DNA from: Linum tenue
Taxonomy: Eukaryota > Streptophyta > Magnoliopsida > Malpighiales > Linaceae
Direction: 5' to 3'
Length of the DNA stretch: 64,000 nucleotides
Assembly: GCA_946122785.1 (NCBI GenBank)
Contig: CAMGYJ010000009.1
Span: forward strand, 8,648,937 to 8,712,936
Part shown: one piece after another, positions 12,222 through 24,519 of the stretch
Layout of the letters: each line of letters starts with the position of its first letter
Numbering within the stretch: the stretch's first letter is position 1
Position numbers and translations under genes: made by a program
The notes under the pieces: model-generated
Database searches by the model: none
Seen by the model: only the letters and a program-made list of their open reading frames with translations
What the model was told of the DNA's origin: nothing

Positions 12222-13605
12222 TTTATGGTGTTGAGGCTTCTGAAATTATGTATAAATTAACTAGTATTATAAATGCGTGCAACATAGCGTCAGCTTATGG
12301 TTATAGGCTAGCGGATGTATTGTTGTATGATTCTAAATTGGGCATGGTTCAATGATTAGCCGAAGCAGTTTTTACACAAGTTCACGTTGATATAATTTTT
12401 TCAAAGATTAGGTACGTACTACCAGCTTTCATATTTCAGAATTCAGATACAATGAGAATGAATGATATGGTATAAATAAATAAAAATAATCAATTTTTTT
12501 TTATTTATGTTGAACTTATTATGGTAGAAATTTTCAACTTATAGATCAAATTTTTAGAGCTACTAATAATATTAAATAACATTTTCAATTTGAAACTCTT
12601 TTTCTATTTAACTCTACTAGATGGACTTATGCATTTAGATGGGAGAGTGAAAACATATTGTGTAGTTTTCACGATTGTTAATCTAATTGTCACAGTCATT
12701 TGAAACTACTTTGTTTATTTATTATGGTGTGAGTTTAACTATTGAATGGTTAGGTTGATGGCTTCCATCTTGATAATGGTGAAAGGTCACTTCAAGGGAT
12801 ATCTCATAATCGTGAAAGTAGAACATGCTAATTGGTTGATCAAAATACATCTTTGAACTTCATGTGTGAGATTGAGCAGTCACAATGTGTTTCTTACAAA
12901 CGAGCGAGTTGGAATATTTAGTATGATTTAAGCAAGACATAATTTTATGAACAATATCAATCACTATATTTGATCTATTTTCAATATTATGAAATGTATA
13001 TTCTTAATGAAAATTTTATATGGGATGTAGTATGACACCATTTTTTTCTATTTAGCTTTGTTGCTATGAATTGAAATATGATTTTTTTGTCGTCGATTGG
13101 AAGTTACGAGGGTCTCGCTGACCGGTCAGCGAGTCTGGGTTCAAGGATGATGCACCCGGTTTGGGGGCTCGGGGCTCAATGTGGCCTCTGATCCAAGGTT
13201 GTATGGCCTAATCGATCTAGAGATACAAATTCATCAATTTAGTCAACCCACCCTATCACAAATAAATTTAGGTGGTCATCATATAGTTCATGTTCTTTAG
13301 TGAAAGTTTTCCATGGAATGGTAGTATGATACCCTTGCTTGTTTCTATTTAACTTTGTTGCTATGTCCAGAAATAAAATTTATTGTCGTCGACTGGAAGT
13401 TACGATGTTTTTGCTGACCGGGGCGTAATGTGGCCCCTGATCCAACGATGTATGACAAAATAAATTTTGTATTACGAGCTCATAAGTTTGGTTGACCTAT
13501 CCTGTCACAACTAAATTTAGGTGGTCATACCGTTTAGATATATAAATATAAATATTTGGTGAATTGAAGGAATTGAATTAATATAGTTTTGTGCATTAAT
13601 TATAG
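12222..13605. repeat. Spacer with a diverged tandem duplication of about 300 bp
   Basis: The segment at about 13015-13265 (GGATGTAGTATGACACC, GTCGTCGATTGGAAGTTACG, ATGTGGCC, TGATCCAA) recurs at about 13310-13535 with substitutions. The first copy contains an 18-bp perfect palindrome at 13115-13132, centred on GACCGGTC. No coding region is visible. The block leads directly into the PMD pseudogene and may be part of the same element. Confidence 0.65.
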
Positions 13606-15139
13606 GCTAGTGATCGACCTTACCACATTCGTCATACGAGCAATTTAGTTCGATACAATCCACTTTACCTGCCGTATCTCGTCGATGCCGGCTTGTCTAG
13701 TGTTCTGCAACTAGCCCCTCTTACCGGTGATCCAGGTTTGATTACTGCGCTCGTAAAGTTTTGGCGACCCGAGACATCGACATTCCACATGCTGTTCGGT
13801 GAGGTGACGATCACCCTAGAGGACGTTGGGACACTCACCGGATTAGCGATCGACGGTGATGCCGTCGTAGTAGACATACCAGACGAGGACTGGTCGGCTA
13901 TGTGTCTTCGACTGTTAGGATAGGCTCCTGCTGATCTTGGTGGCGGCGTCATCCGGATTACTTGGCTCAGGGAGACTTTTGATGAGCTACCGCTTTCTGC
14001 ATCACCCCAGACGACAGAGCAGTTTGCAAGAGCGTATGCGCTATCTCTGATGGGAGGTGTCTTGTTCTCCGATCGGTCTGGAGGTTCAGTTCACCTGCAG
14101 TACCTACTTTTGGTGGAGGATTGGCGCAGAGCGGGGAGGTTTGCTTGGGGAGCAGCTGTGCTATCCTACTTGTACCGTGAGATGGGTAGATCGGCGCTGC
14201 AGATGACGACATCTTCTTCACTGGGTGATGACTTTGGTGGATGGTCCGCCTTGCTGATGATCTGGACGTGGGAGCGGTTTACTCAGGACGCAGTGCCATG
14301 TGGCCTTCGGTGGCTTCTGGCCCACACCCGTCAGCATGGAGATCAGTTCTACTTGTACAAGCTGTGGTTTGACGAGTGCACGACATTCGTGGTTAATATA
14401 TAACATTTCGTTTTGTAGAATAGTTTTAATTGATTTGTTATAGATTTAGGAGTAATTATGTGACCAATCCTTGTGTGCAGTGGCGTCCGTACTTTCATAG
14501 AGGTCAGGACTACAGCGGTACTGTGATCCAGTCCGACACGTTTCGAGCAGTAGTTCCGCTGATCTGCTTCTCATTGCAGATGTGGCATCATCCAGATCGC
14601 GTGCTCGGACAGTTTGGGATAATTCAGGACCAGCCTCATCCTCCACATTCCGCGGCTGAGATTAGATTTTTTCTTCGTCGGGGACAGCATGGGCCATCAC
14701 GTGGCCAGCAGTTCATACAGGCAGCCAGCGAGTCGATTGAGTTGTGGAACCGTCGACATGAGTTCATTGCGCAGACGAGCTACTGTGACATACCTTTAAC
14801 TTACCACTCGGAGCATCAAGAGTGGTATAGAGATGTCACTAGACGTTCAGGCACACGGAGAGTTGCTGCACTGAACGCAGCGGTGAGTTTTTTTAGTAAT
14901 TAAAATTTGTGTTTTAATTGTTTTTAGATGTGTAGAATTTCTGATATTTTCCATTTAAATTGCAGTACGACTGCATGGAGTCCGTTGAGCAGGGTTTACG
15001 TGATGGGATGAGAGCATGAGGGCTATCATATGACCAGATGGCGGAGTATGTTGACCAGTTGGCGGCAAGGGTTACAGCTATAGGTTTTAGTGATCGCCGA
15101 CATCCTGATACAGAGCCGATCCACCCCGATCCTCACTGA
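13606..15139 (+). pseudogene. Plant mobile domain (PMD / MAIN-like) gene, two nonsense codons
   Basis: The product resembles PMD proteins, found both in plant transposons and in domesticated MAINTENANCE OF MERISTEMS-like genes. Three phase-0 exons join well: 13606-14391, 14481-14882 and 14966-15139. Family blocks visible are FWRPETSTFHM, GEVTITLEDVGTLTGLAIDGD, WGAAVLSYLYREM, WRPYFHRGQDYSG and MWHHPDRVLGQFG. The frame is broken only by TAG at 13921-13923 and TGA at 15017-15019. No start codon is evident; 13606 follows an AG and is probably an internal exon edge. It looks like a recently inactivated transposon-borne gene. Family assignment is from motif memory. Confidence 0.82.
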
Positions 15140-15572
15140 GCTCAGCATGTATCTCAGCACCCAAACAATAAGGATTATGTGCCATAAAATTCCAAAGCAC
15201 ATTTAAACTATCATCATCGACAATAGGCATTGCATAATGAAATAAAACACCATTCTGCCATTCTGGAAGACAGTAGGTGAAACATGTAAGCACAACACTA
15301 TCTTGTACTGTTTCGTCTCTAATCCGTATTCTCCGAATTAGATGATCACAAAGTTTCTGATAGTTCACCCTGGATGGAATAGTCATCTGGAAACTTACAC
15401 CACCAACAAAATGGACACCCAAATTGTCTTCTACTTTCTCTGATCGCCACCGAACAGCTAGTTCAAATCTTCTAAAATCACTACATAAAAAACAACTCAC
15501 TAATTACTAACTGGACAAAATCATTATGATGAATACATGAAAAAAATACGAATCTTACCTGTTATTAGCCAT
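15087..15572 (-). CDS. Small MULE/PMD-associated protein, 135 aa, function unknown
   Basis: Two minus-strand exons, 15559-15572 (14 nt, ATG at 15572, CAG|GTAAG donor) and 15087-15480, join in frame to give 135 aa. The protein starts MANNS then DFRRFELAVRWRSEK, with VHFVGGVSFQMTIPSRVNY and YCLPEWQNGVLFHYAMPI. It resembles the N-terminal portion of MuDR-like transposase ORFs, which often accompany PMD genes. I cannot assign a domain firmly. Its 3' end overlaps the 3' end of the PMD pseudogene on the opposite strand by 53 bp (15087-15139), so both may belong to one element. Confidence 0.5.
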
Positions 15573-16746
15573 CTTCCCAGCAACCAGACAGCAACACCAG
15601 AGCTTCTTTCAGTTTTTTGGTGATGAAGAACCGAAGGAAAGGTGCAGTATATATGGTGATTGGGTGGTGCTGGAGTGGAAAAAAATGGCAGCGACAAAAC
15701 CCCAGTCTGGGGCGGCGCCACTGTGTTTTCTTTTTAAAAAAGCACCTAGCGGCAGCGCCTGAGTCTAAGGCCTTAGCGCTTTAAACATATCAAAAAACAC
15801 AATATTCTTGTAAATAGTTTTTAAACCACTATATTCGTTGTAAATTTTAAAAAAACAATATTTAGGGAATTTACCCCTCAATGTATGCGTCACAAGATCT
15901 ATTCCCCAAGGTAAAGGGTAGCCTTCTCACCCACAATCTATGAGACTACAAATTCAAGGAATTTTCTGGGCATCCTTATCATATTTTCATCAATTTCATG
16001 CCATCGATCCCTTTTATCGGTGCCAAATTATCTTTTATTTTCATTTAGTCTATCTAAATCATCACGTGATCCTTCTTCGAGAAATAATAATTTAACATCG
16101 ACGTGATCACGCGTGATAGAACGAAGTAGAGAGATGAACAACTATGATGTATATCATCATTCCAAAGCAGGTCCAAGCCACCAGCTCTGTCATTGGTACC
16201 AACCCCTATTTTCAGGTTTGAACCCCAAAATCTCATTGAAGTTTTTCTCTTTTCACTATTTTGACGTACAACTTTGCCTCGCCAAGATGAACCAGCGGCT
16301 GATCCAGAACGAGGTAGAGCACTGAGTCACATTTCAAAAAAGATGGAGAGAACTGGATCATAGCCCGTCGAAAACTTAACGAACACCTAAACTCGAAATT
16401 TACAAATGCGATACTAGCTTTGTATCCGAGGGCCCGGGCGGCCCCTAGATCTGAGATGAACCAATCATGGTTGATGCAAAAGGATGATTCCATTTCCACC
16501 CACTAAAGGAGGAGGCAAATAGACACTTCCACAGAAGAAAGAGGGTAAAACAAAGCTCTTGGGAAACGACGACTCCGCACTCCTTTTATAATTTGAAGCA
16601 ATATCATTATCATACACACATTAATATTTATATATATAATTAGTTAGTTACAACATGTTTTATTTATAAAAATTTACACTTGAAAACCCTGAATATATCT
16701 GATTGCCACTAGCTAGGTAATTATTAATCATAATCAGTAGGTCATA
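15573..16746. other. Spacer between the PMD-associated gene and CHX-B 3' end
   Basis: There is no supported gene. A minus-strand AATAAA (plus-strand TTTATT at 16659-16664), about 85 nt beyond the CHX-B stop, is a likely poly(A) signal. The stretch at 15720-15880 contains GC-rich GGCGCC and CTTAGCGCTTT motifs, then an A/T tract, and may be the outer part of the PMD-bearing element. Confidence 0.5.
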
Positions 16747-19700
16747 TCACACAACACTACCGCCCATCTCTCCCGCCGCCGCCGCCGATGACGACCCACC
16801 ACCACCACCACCACTGTCCACAACTTTCACCACCGGCACCTCCTCCGCATGTGCCACGTCATGCTGCTGAATCACAAGCACCGACGAAACGACGCCGTTC
16901 CTATCCGACGCCAGCACATCGCCTATCGGCCCCAGCTCGGCATGCTCCGCCTGCCGGTCCGCTATTTCCGCCACCATCGCCGACGGGAACCTACCTTTCC
17001 CCACCACCATCAGATCGTAATCTCCGCTCCTCCCCATCGCCACCACCCCTTCCGTCACGTTGCTGCTCGCCACCTTCTCCTTGTACTCCACTGCCTCCTC
17101 CCATTTGCTTCGCAGCTCCCCCAACGCCGCCTCGTCTAGTTCCTGCTCCACATTCAATACGGTGTCGTTTTTTTCAAGTTAGCTAACCCATAAAATAATT
17201 ATTATCCCAATGTCTCTGAAAATTAGAGGTGACAATTCTCAATCCAATCTATCAATTCATTAAAAATATCCACCTAATCTAATTGGATTGGTGGATTCAT
17301 GGATTCATGGATTAAAATGGCAAATTACGGTTTGGTACCTATACTTTTTATATTTTACATTTTGGTATCCAAAATTTAATTTTTTATACGAAAAATGTCA
17401 TTAGAAATTACGTTTTGGTACCTAAAAAATTTCATTGTGACATTTTAATACCTAAACTTTTCACATTTTACATATTGGTCCTTGGTAAAGGATGACATTT
17501 AGATTCATAGATAATTCACTAATCCACTTGATCCAATCCATGAATCCACCAATCCATTTGATCTATCTCTACTGAAAATGCTTGGTTGAGAAATTTTTAC
17601 CTCTTCTTTCTGACGGTTCATGACGGCGGTGGAGAAGCTATAGTTCTGCTCGGGTGACTTGGACGGCGAGGGTCGCAGCGTGACGGCCTTGCTGCCGCCG
17701 TCCGCCTCTTCTCTCTCCACGAACCTAACGACCGTCACTTTAACGGCCGGATGCTCGGCCATCCTCCCGCCGAGCTCCAGGGCCTCACGGTCGTCAGGCC
17801 CACCGAAAAACACAATGCAGACCCGCTGGCTGGGATTGGGCCGGGAAGCCTGGCCCAGCCCGCGATCCACGAGCAGCCCGACCGAGCACGGCGCGTGCTT
17901 CAGGACCCGCTGGTTGACCCCGCGCCACCCGTGGCCCACGTTCTCGACCGACTCGTCGCCCCAGTACTGCTTGTGGAAGGGGAGGATGATGACGGCCACG
18001 CGCTTGGTCTCCGCCACGTGGCAGATGTCCTCGTGCATGGTGGCCAGGGCCGAGATGGCGGTGGTGGGCCGGACCTTGACCCGGCCCAGCTGGCTGTAGG
18101 CCTGGAAGGCCCCCGAGAGCCTGTCGTGCCACCGGCCGCCGCGGCGGCGGTTGAAGAAGGGGAAGCCGTTCTTGCGGGCCCGCTGGACCATGATGATGGA
18201 GGAGGAGCGCTCGGTGAGCTCGACGAGGTGCATGACGAAGAGCTTGAGCTGGGAGATCTTGGTGCTGCGGATGGACTCGACAAGGGTGATTAGAGATGGC
18301 ACGTTCCCCGGCCCGTGGAGGCAGGCCAGCATCCGGAGCTCGTCTTTGGATTCCTTGGTGGCGGTCAGGTCGCCGAGCTTCCGGCGTGGGGTGCCGGAGT
18401 GGGAGGAGGAGGCGGCGGAGGAGGAGCCGTGGCGGGCGGGTTTGTAGATGAGCATGACGGTTGGGGTGGTGATGAAGGTGGTGAAGAGTGCCATGAGGAC
18501 TAGAATGGCAAACGTCTCGTCATTAAGCACCTGCACGTGTTCAACCCAAAGAAGATTATAAACAGAAACAAACAGGGTCAACTTTCTTGATTAGCGGTAA
18601 TTAATTAAAGGAAATAGGCAGTTTACTAGTTTAGTAAGGTGGATACGCAAAGTGAGACAAGGGAAAGTGGTGGGAGATGGTACGTCGACATGAAGGGAGA
18701 GTGGGGTGGTGCTGATCCAGCGGGGGTTATCTCTCCAACTGGATTGGATTATGGTGGGGAGATTAACGTACGTGGTTTATTAATTACTCAAGTATTCTAG
18801 GGCTGATGGACCAAGGAAGGCTTAATCTGAAGGAAAGCAAGATGTCTTTTGATACTTTTATAAAAGTTGATCCATGTATCACATCATCACTACTTTGATT
18901 CAAGGACAAGTAGTTCCTATGTCACGTATAATTCATAATATGGAGATTATAGCCATTAGCCAATAATTAAGAACTAAGCTGTGGCAGCTTAATATAACTG
19001 CGCAATTGGTTTGTGAGATTTTGTGAACTTAAGTGAATTTGTATAACGAATCTACCAAATTACTTGAAAGAATATAATATTATATTCTATAAGATGGTTA
19101 GTTACTAAACATATATAAGTTGTCCGAGATGTTATTCATCTCGAGTTTTGTGGTTCAAGCCATCATGCTTGTTCTTCACATTTACTTCGTCAAGCTCGAC
19201 ATTCTTGTCATTCATGTCTTCGCTTGAGGGGGAGTGTTGCGGTTACTTAAACCGTGTTAGTATTGGGCCTTGTTGGGCCTCGTCTGATTCGTTGGATTAA
19301 GGTTTTAACCCTAAGTTTATCTATATAAGCTTAGCTATCGACTTGTGTGATAGCAAGCCGTCAAGATGTAATCCTAATAAGAAATCAGTCGTGAGCTCTT
19401 ATGAGCTTGCCGTGGATTAGTCTCGATCAATCAATCGATCGAGGATACCACGTAAAAATCGTTTGTCTCGTGTTCTTGTTATTCCGCATTATCAAATTCT
19501 ACAGGAAGTAAAAAAAAAAACAATTGAGTTAGAAAAGATAATAAGAAGCATGCAAATAGGAAAGATTCTACTAAACATAAGTTGGTGACAACGTGTGTTG
19601 TTGTTGACGATTATTGACTTGATGCTATCAATTTCTTATTGGTTTTTTTCGGTTTAACTAGAACCAAAATCTGTAAGATTTAAAACGGTTTAACATCGGA

Positions 19701-22700
19701 AAATCAAAACCAAATTGACAGTCCTAACCGGTAATAACCATTAGGTCGGACAAAAAAAATTTAGATGAAAAATAGAGTAGCATAGGCATATTTACCACGT
19801 TAGTCTTGCATGTTGGACTTATTTTACTGAACTGTATCTGGGTGATCTATGTTACTTTTCTCTACTCCAGTCTTCTCGGCGCCGATGGAAGAAAGGGGGA
19901 AAAAAAAAAGAAAAGAGGAAAAGCGGGCTTCCCATGTAACTCCCTGATGGTTGGTCTCTAGCTCTTGGTGTCCCGTTTACCTCCTTTTTGTGTTCACGTG
20001 TATGGACGACGGATGTAGACTGAAGGCATTTCCATTTTCCACGGGATGAGGCACGTTATTCTTGCGGACAGACACCCCGCTGCTTCAATTTCTAGCTTTC
20101 AAACCCTTACATTATTGCACTTTTCCACCCGACTACCTCGGAGTTGCACCTCCCTTATTCATGCACCAGCACCACCCTTACTTTTTCAGGGTGGAAAAAG
20201 TCAATAGTTTTAAGAAAATATATAATTTGCTGCAACTGATTTTACACGCATTATTATATATTATCTTCTACGTTTTGTAATTTTTGAAACTCCAATTCTA
20301 TCGCGTTGTCTAATTTGAGTGCTGTGTAATTAGTTGGTAGCATCGGGGTCGGCAAATCAAACACCAACTGGTACAAGCTTGAATCAAACACATAACTACG
20401 AGCTGCTTTCTAGGTTTCTTTTTTTATAATAAAATTTTGACTTCTGAGTCGTGTGGAGAGAAGTCGGGCCATGGGTGACGAAGTAATGATTTGATTCCTC
20501 AGGTTGCGGGGGCGCCGAATTTAGTGATTATAATTTGGATTATAAGGGGACAATTGGTAAGATAAGGGGAGCATATTTAAGATTTTGCCCGAAAAGAATA
20601 GCCGTCGACATGGGAAGCAAATAGAGGGTTGATTTTTCCTTGTGTAGAAGAATGGCACATTTTAATTATTTTTGAAATTAGCACAAAACCTGTGAACGGT
20701 GAAGTGGCAAACAGAGAGTTGATTTTTCCTTGCGTAGGAAAATGACACATGTTAATTATTTTAAAAATTAGTATAGAGAAATTTATGCTGTTTGTATGGT
20801 GCATAGTGCATACGCAGACTAAGATTTTTTTTTCTTCCCCAAGGGATGGCGCTGCTGTTAAAGTGGGAATTCAACATGAAAAGATAGTTTTATATAAAAA
20901 AAAAAAAACAACTTGATAAGATAGTACAATAATATTATAAAGTGTTTTTTTCCTTCATATTTATACACCTTAAGATAGTTAAGCACTTAAATTTTACGAT
21001 ACAACTAGCTAGCTATCCTGCGATTTCTTATGTAATGATTACTTAGTCACTTCCTCCATCTGGTTAAACCTTTACTATGTGATCCTTCCGCATAATTATT
21101 GGTTTAACCCGGTCAAAATTCATTGTTTAAGAAATTTCAACCTATAACCTTCATATTAACAACCTATTAGTACAACTAGATTTGCCTAAAAATATTGATA
21201 TTGTGAAACAAAAAACTTTCCCCTCGCCCTCTTTAGAAAGAAAGGTGAACTAATGCCATATTTTTTTGGCATGTGGATTATGCACCTACCTCTGAGATCA
21301 AAACCCGAGAACGGTGAAGTGGGAAATAGAGGGTAGATTTTTCAAAGAAAACAAATTAGGGAGCTGATTTTTCCTTGTATAGGAAAATGACACTCGTTAT
21401 TTTAAAATTTAGCAGTGCAAAATGTGTCTTGTTTATATGGTGCATACGTAGCATAGAATGTTTTTTTCTGTGATGCCGCTGCTGTTAATTGGGATAGGAT
21501 AATACAATAATAGTATAGGTATTAATATCAATAGGATCCTTTATATTATTCTAAAGTAGATATTTATCTCTTTTTTTACTACATAACTAATTTATATGAT
21601 TTTTTAATGGTTCATATCTCTTTAATTGTAACCGGATTTCAAGTATTATTTACATAGGAAAATCATATACACTTTGATCTGCAATAATAGATCCAACTTG
21701 ATATATTAGATAACAAACCATGTTTTCAATACTAGTATGTATTCTTTAATTTCTTGCATGCGTTTTTGTCTTTATGATTTGCTTTATGAGATTTCTTTTA
21801 GCATTTATGGGATTGTGGCGTGCTACTTGTATATTTTTACGTGTAATTAATTGATCGCTAATTAGCACTAGTTATTTAACAGTTAAAATATAGATTGTTT
21901 TTAAAAACAAATATTTGAAAAATTGAACTTTTAGTTTTAAATGCATTTTATTAACATTTTACTGGAAGTCAAATATATGAAACTAATTGTTTATAAACAT
22001 AATCCATATAATTTATGAATAATAGTAAAATCACAACTGCTAAATCAATATAAATCAAACGAACTTGATTATTTGTTATTTTACTATTTACAATTGTGTT
22101 ATGTACAATAAGGTATGTCAAATAAAAACGGTGTAAATCTTTGTTGACAGTAGTAGTGAGTAAACTAATAACTTCTGTTAACAGTCAATCTGTAAGTATT
22201 TCAATGTGATAGATAATTATTTTTTTTCAAAAAAAATTTCTTATTTTTATTTTTCCTTATCAAATGATAGATATAGATCAGCTTTGATGTACTTTCCAAA
22301 AAAAAAAAAAATCATAATAATCTAAATAGAAGTTGAGTATTTTACACAACATTGTAGGATATACTTATATCAATTAAGACTTTTACCAATGACTCGAAGA
22401 ATCCTCCTCATAGCTTTCCAGTTTCCACCTTAAGATAGTCAAAGCACTTAAAGTATACACGTTACACCTTTACTATGCAGTTCTTCCACATAATTATTTG
22501 GTTTAACCCGGTCAAAATAGTGAATTACGTTATAATAGTTTCTTGCTTCACTATTAAAAGCGGTCATTATATATATTACCCCCCCAAAAAAAAAAGAGTG
22601 GAAAAAAGCTGACCTTTTTCTCCTTGCCAATGTTGAGCACGATGAGTTCCACCAATCCCTTGGTGTTCATCAACAAGCCCAAAACCAGCGCCTCCCTCGC

Positions 22701-23822
22701 CGGAATCATGTACATCATCGCCACCGCGAACGTCCCCAGTATCTTCCCGGCGCAGGCCGTGGTGATCACCAGCGCGAGCAGGCCCCACGACTTCCCGCCA
22801 CGTATGGACGCCACGTCGGTCTTGAGCCCACTGGACGCGAAGTAAAGCGGGAGCAGCAATCCCGAGACGAAATCCTCGATCCGCTCCATCAACCGCTCCG
22901 CAAACGCGCCGCCTTTGGGAATAGTCAACCCGAACACAAACGCCCCGAATATGGCGTGGATCCCGATGAGATCGGTCAGAAACCCCGACGCCATCACCCC
23001 GGCCAGCGTCAGGCAGATGTAGGCCTCGTCCACGGCGTCGTGCTCCGACGAGCACCGGCCCGCGACCCACCTCATCGCGGGCCGGACCGCGAGCATCATG
23101 AACCCGACGAAGCCCAGGCCCGACAGCATGACCCACACGGATACCAATGGGCTCTTGTGGGGCCCACCGGGGACGCCGTCCCCCGCGAGGGCCACGGCGA
23201 GGGCGAGTAGGATCCACGCGGCTACGTCGTTGAACGCGGCGGCCGCCATGGCCGTCTCCCCGACGCGCGTGGTGAGGAGCTTGAGCTCGGCGAGGATGCG
23301 GGCGAGGACGGGGAACGCGGTGATGGAGAGGGCGACGCCCATGAAGACGATGAACTGGCCGTAGCCGACCTGGTCCTCGCCGGCGACGGTGCTGCGGAGG
23401 ACGAAGGCGACCCCGATCCCGCAGACGAAGGGGAGGGTGATCCCGGCGGCGGCGATGCCGAAGGCCCGGCTGCCGCTACGGCGGATGGAGGAGAGGTCGA
23501 GCTCGAGGCCGACGAGGAAGAGGAAGAAGAGGAGGCCGATGCTGGCGACGGACTCGAGGATCGGGGCGCTCCACTTGGGGAAGACCCGGTGCATGTAGTG
23601 GTGGTTCCGGCCGAACGCCGACGGGCCCAGGAGGATCCCGCCGACGATCTCGGCGATGACCTTGGGCTGGCGGAGGGGCTTGAGGAGGAAGGCGAGGGAG
23701 CGGCTGACGGCGAGGATCAAGATGGTCTGGAGGATGAGGAGCGGGAAGGCGAAGTCGAGGGGATTGTCGCCTTGCCATGCTCCGTTGGAGGAGGTTTTGA
23801 TGGAGGTTATGTTCACCGCCAT
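16747..23822 (-). CDS. CHX18-like: Cation/H+ antiporter, CHX17-19 clade (CHX-B), CHX18-like
   Basis: This is a tandem paralogue of CHX-A with the same predicted K+/H+ exchange role. Minus-strand exons are 22614-23822, 17601-18530 and 16747-17142, giving about 844 aa. The start at 23822 (MAVNITSIKTSSNGAW) aligns with CHX-A; an in-frame ATG 15 codons upstream is less likely. The membrane domain is encoded by one exon; the first intron of CHX-A is absent. The cytosolic part has [31 protein letters not shown] and a Gly/Ser-rich tail. An extra intron at 17143-17600 splits the tail (QKEE / ELDEAALGE); its acceptor GTGGAGCAG has a weak pyrimidine tract, so this junction is the least certain. No frame break is seen. 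Confidence 0.9.
17224..17571. mobile_element. hAT-like insertion in the last intron of CHX-B (348 bp)
   Basis: The element starts TAGAGGTGACAATT and ends ATTTGATCTATCTCTA, and is flanked by a perfect 8-bp duplication CTGAAAAT (17216-17223 and 17572-17579). Inside, AATCCA/TGGATT-rich arms surround an A/T-rich block (about 17320-17490) with repeated TTTGGTACCTA/TTTTGGTATCC phrases, which may be a further nested insertion. It makes up most of the 458-bp intron. Confidence 0.8.
18531..22613 (-). other. CHX-B central intron (4.1 kb)
   Basis: This intron is at the same codon as CHX-A intron 2 but enlarged by repeats. It contains a Copia 3' LTR fragment (about 19130-19503), a duplicated block with TTGATTTTTCCTTG and AAAATGACAC phrases (20599-20865, again at 21303-21510), and a shorter duplicate with TTTGGTTTAACCCGGTCAAA-like sequence (about 20970-21125 and 22430-22520). 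No ORF of note is present. Confidence 0.7.
19130..19503 (+). mobile_element. Copia-type 3' end: polypurine tract plus LTR
   Basis: GCTTGAGGGGGAG, a typical Copia polypurine tract, is followed at 19235 by an LTR that starts TGTTGCGG and ends TTCTACA at 19503 (269 bp). The LTR contains a TATA-like CTATATAAGC. Upstream, about 100 bp resembles the usual end of the Copia internal region (CTTCGTCAAGCTCGAC). The 5' part of the element is absent. No target duplication was seen. Confidence 0.75.
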
Positions 23823-23880
23823 GGTTATTTCTTTTTCAAGAGAGAGTTGGCAATGAAGCGGGTTCACGGGGAAGGTGCAA

Positions 23881-23886
23881 TTTATA
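23881..23886 (-). promoter_or_regulatory. TATA box of CHX-B
   Basis: Minus-strand CTATAAATT lies 59 nt upstream of the CHX-B ATG, which implies a very short 5' UTR of roughly 30 nt. CHX-A has its TATA about 155 nt from the ATG, so the two promoters have diverged. Confidence 0.55.
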
Positions 23887-24048
23887 GAGGTTTTTCTGGG
23901 GAAGGGAAAAGTCGAACTTATTGTAAACTGAGGTCATAGGAGTAATGCCACATTTTGCTGCGTTGACTTTGATGTGGTTACTTACTACTACTTACATTAC
24001 AACTTACAAGGTAGATGTCATAAGTTCTTTTATGGTAATAATTGATGC

Positions 24049-24505
24049 TGGGGTGGCTATACAGTCCGGTTCGGTTCGGTTAAATTGGTATAAATTGATC
24101 CAGTTCAGTCCGATCTTTTTGAAAATATAAGGACCAAATATTGGCTTGGATGTAGTCTGGTCTTGACCCGGTCTGGTCCCAATTCGATCTTGATTTTATT
24201 TTGAGCTTGTGGGGATTTGAGTGGCCCAAGGCCTGAAAGGGTGAGGAGTTGGTTAAGTTTTGTACTAAGTGCAAAGGTTTGAGACCGTTTATGCAAATTA
24301 CGTACCCTTAAGTTTTGGGTGTTGAGCTCTCTTATCCGGTCTTTATCCAGTTTTCGATCCGGTCCCGAACGGTTTTTCTACCTCAAATCTAAGCCCAAAA
24401 ATTGGATTGGATTGTTTACTATCCGGTCCTGGTCCGGTCTTGGTCCGGGTTATACGGTTTGGTTTCGGGTAAAACCAAAAAACCCGGACCAAATAGCCAG
24501 CCCTA
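24049..24505. mobile_element. hAT-like non-autonomous element A (457 bp)
   Basis: The termini are TGGGGTGGCTAT at the left and ATAGCCAGCCCTA at the right, flanked by a perfect 8-bp duplication ATTGATGC (24041-24048 and 24506-24513). The interior repeats GGTCCGG and CCGGTC many times and has no coding capacity. Confidence 0.85.
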
Positions 24506-24519
24506 ATTGATGCAGTGGT

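Noticed and set aside
17751..18293. Plus-strand 180-codon open frame opposite CHX-B
   Set aside because: It is the antisense shadow of the CHX-B cytosolic domain exon; no start context or motif.
22576..23217. 213-codon open frame inside the CHX-B membrane exon
   Set aside because: It is an out-of-frame translation of GC-rich CHX-B coding sequence (Arg/Gly-rich nonsense).
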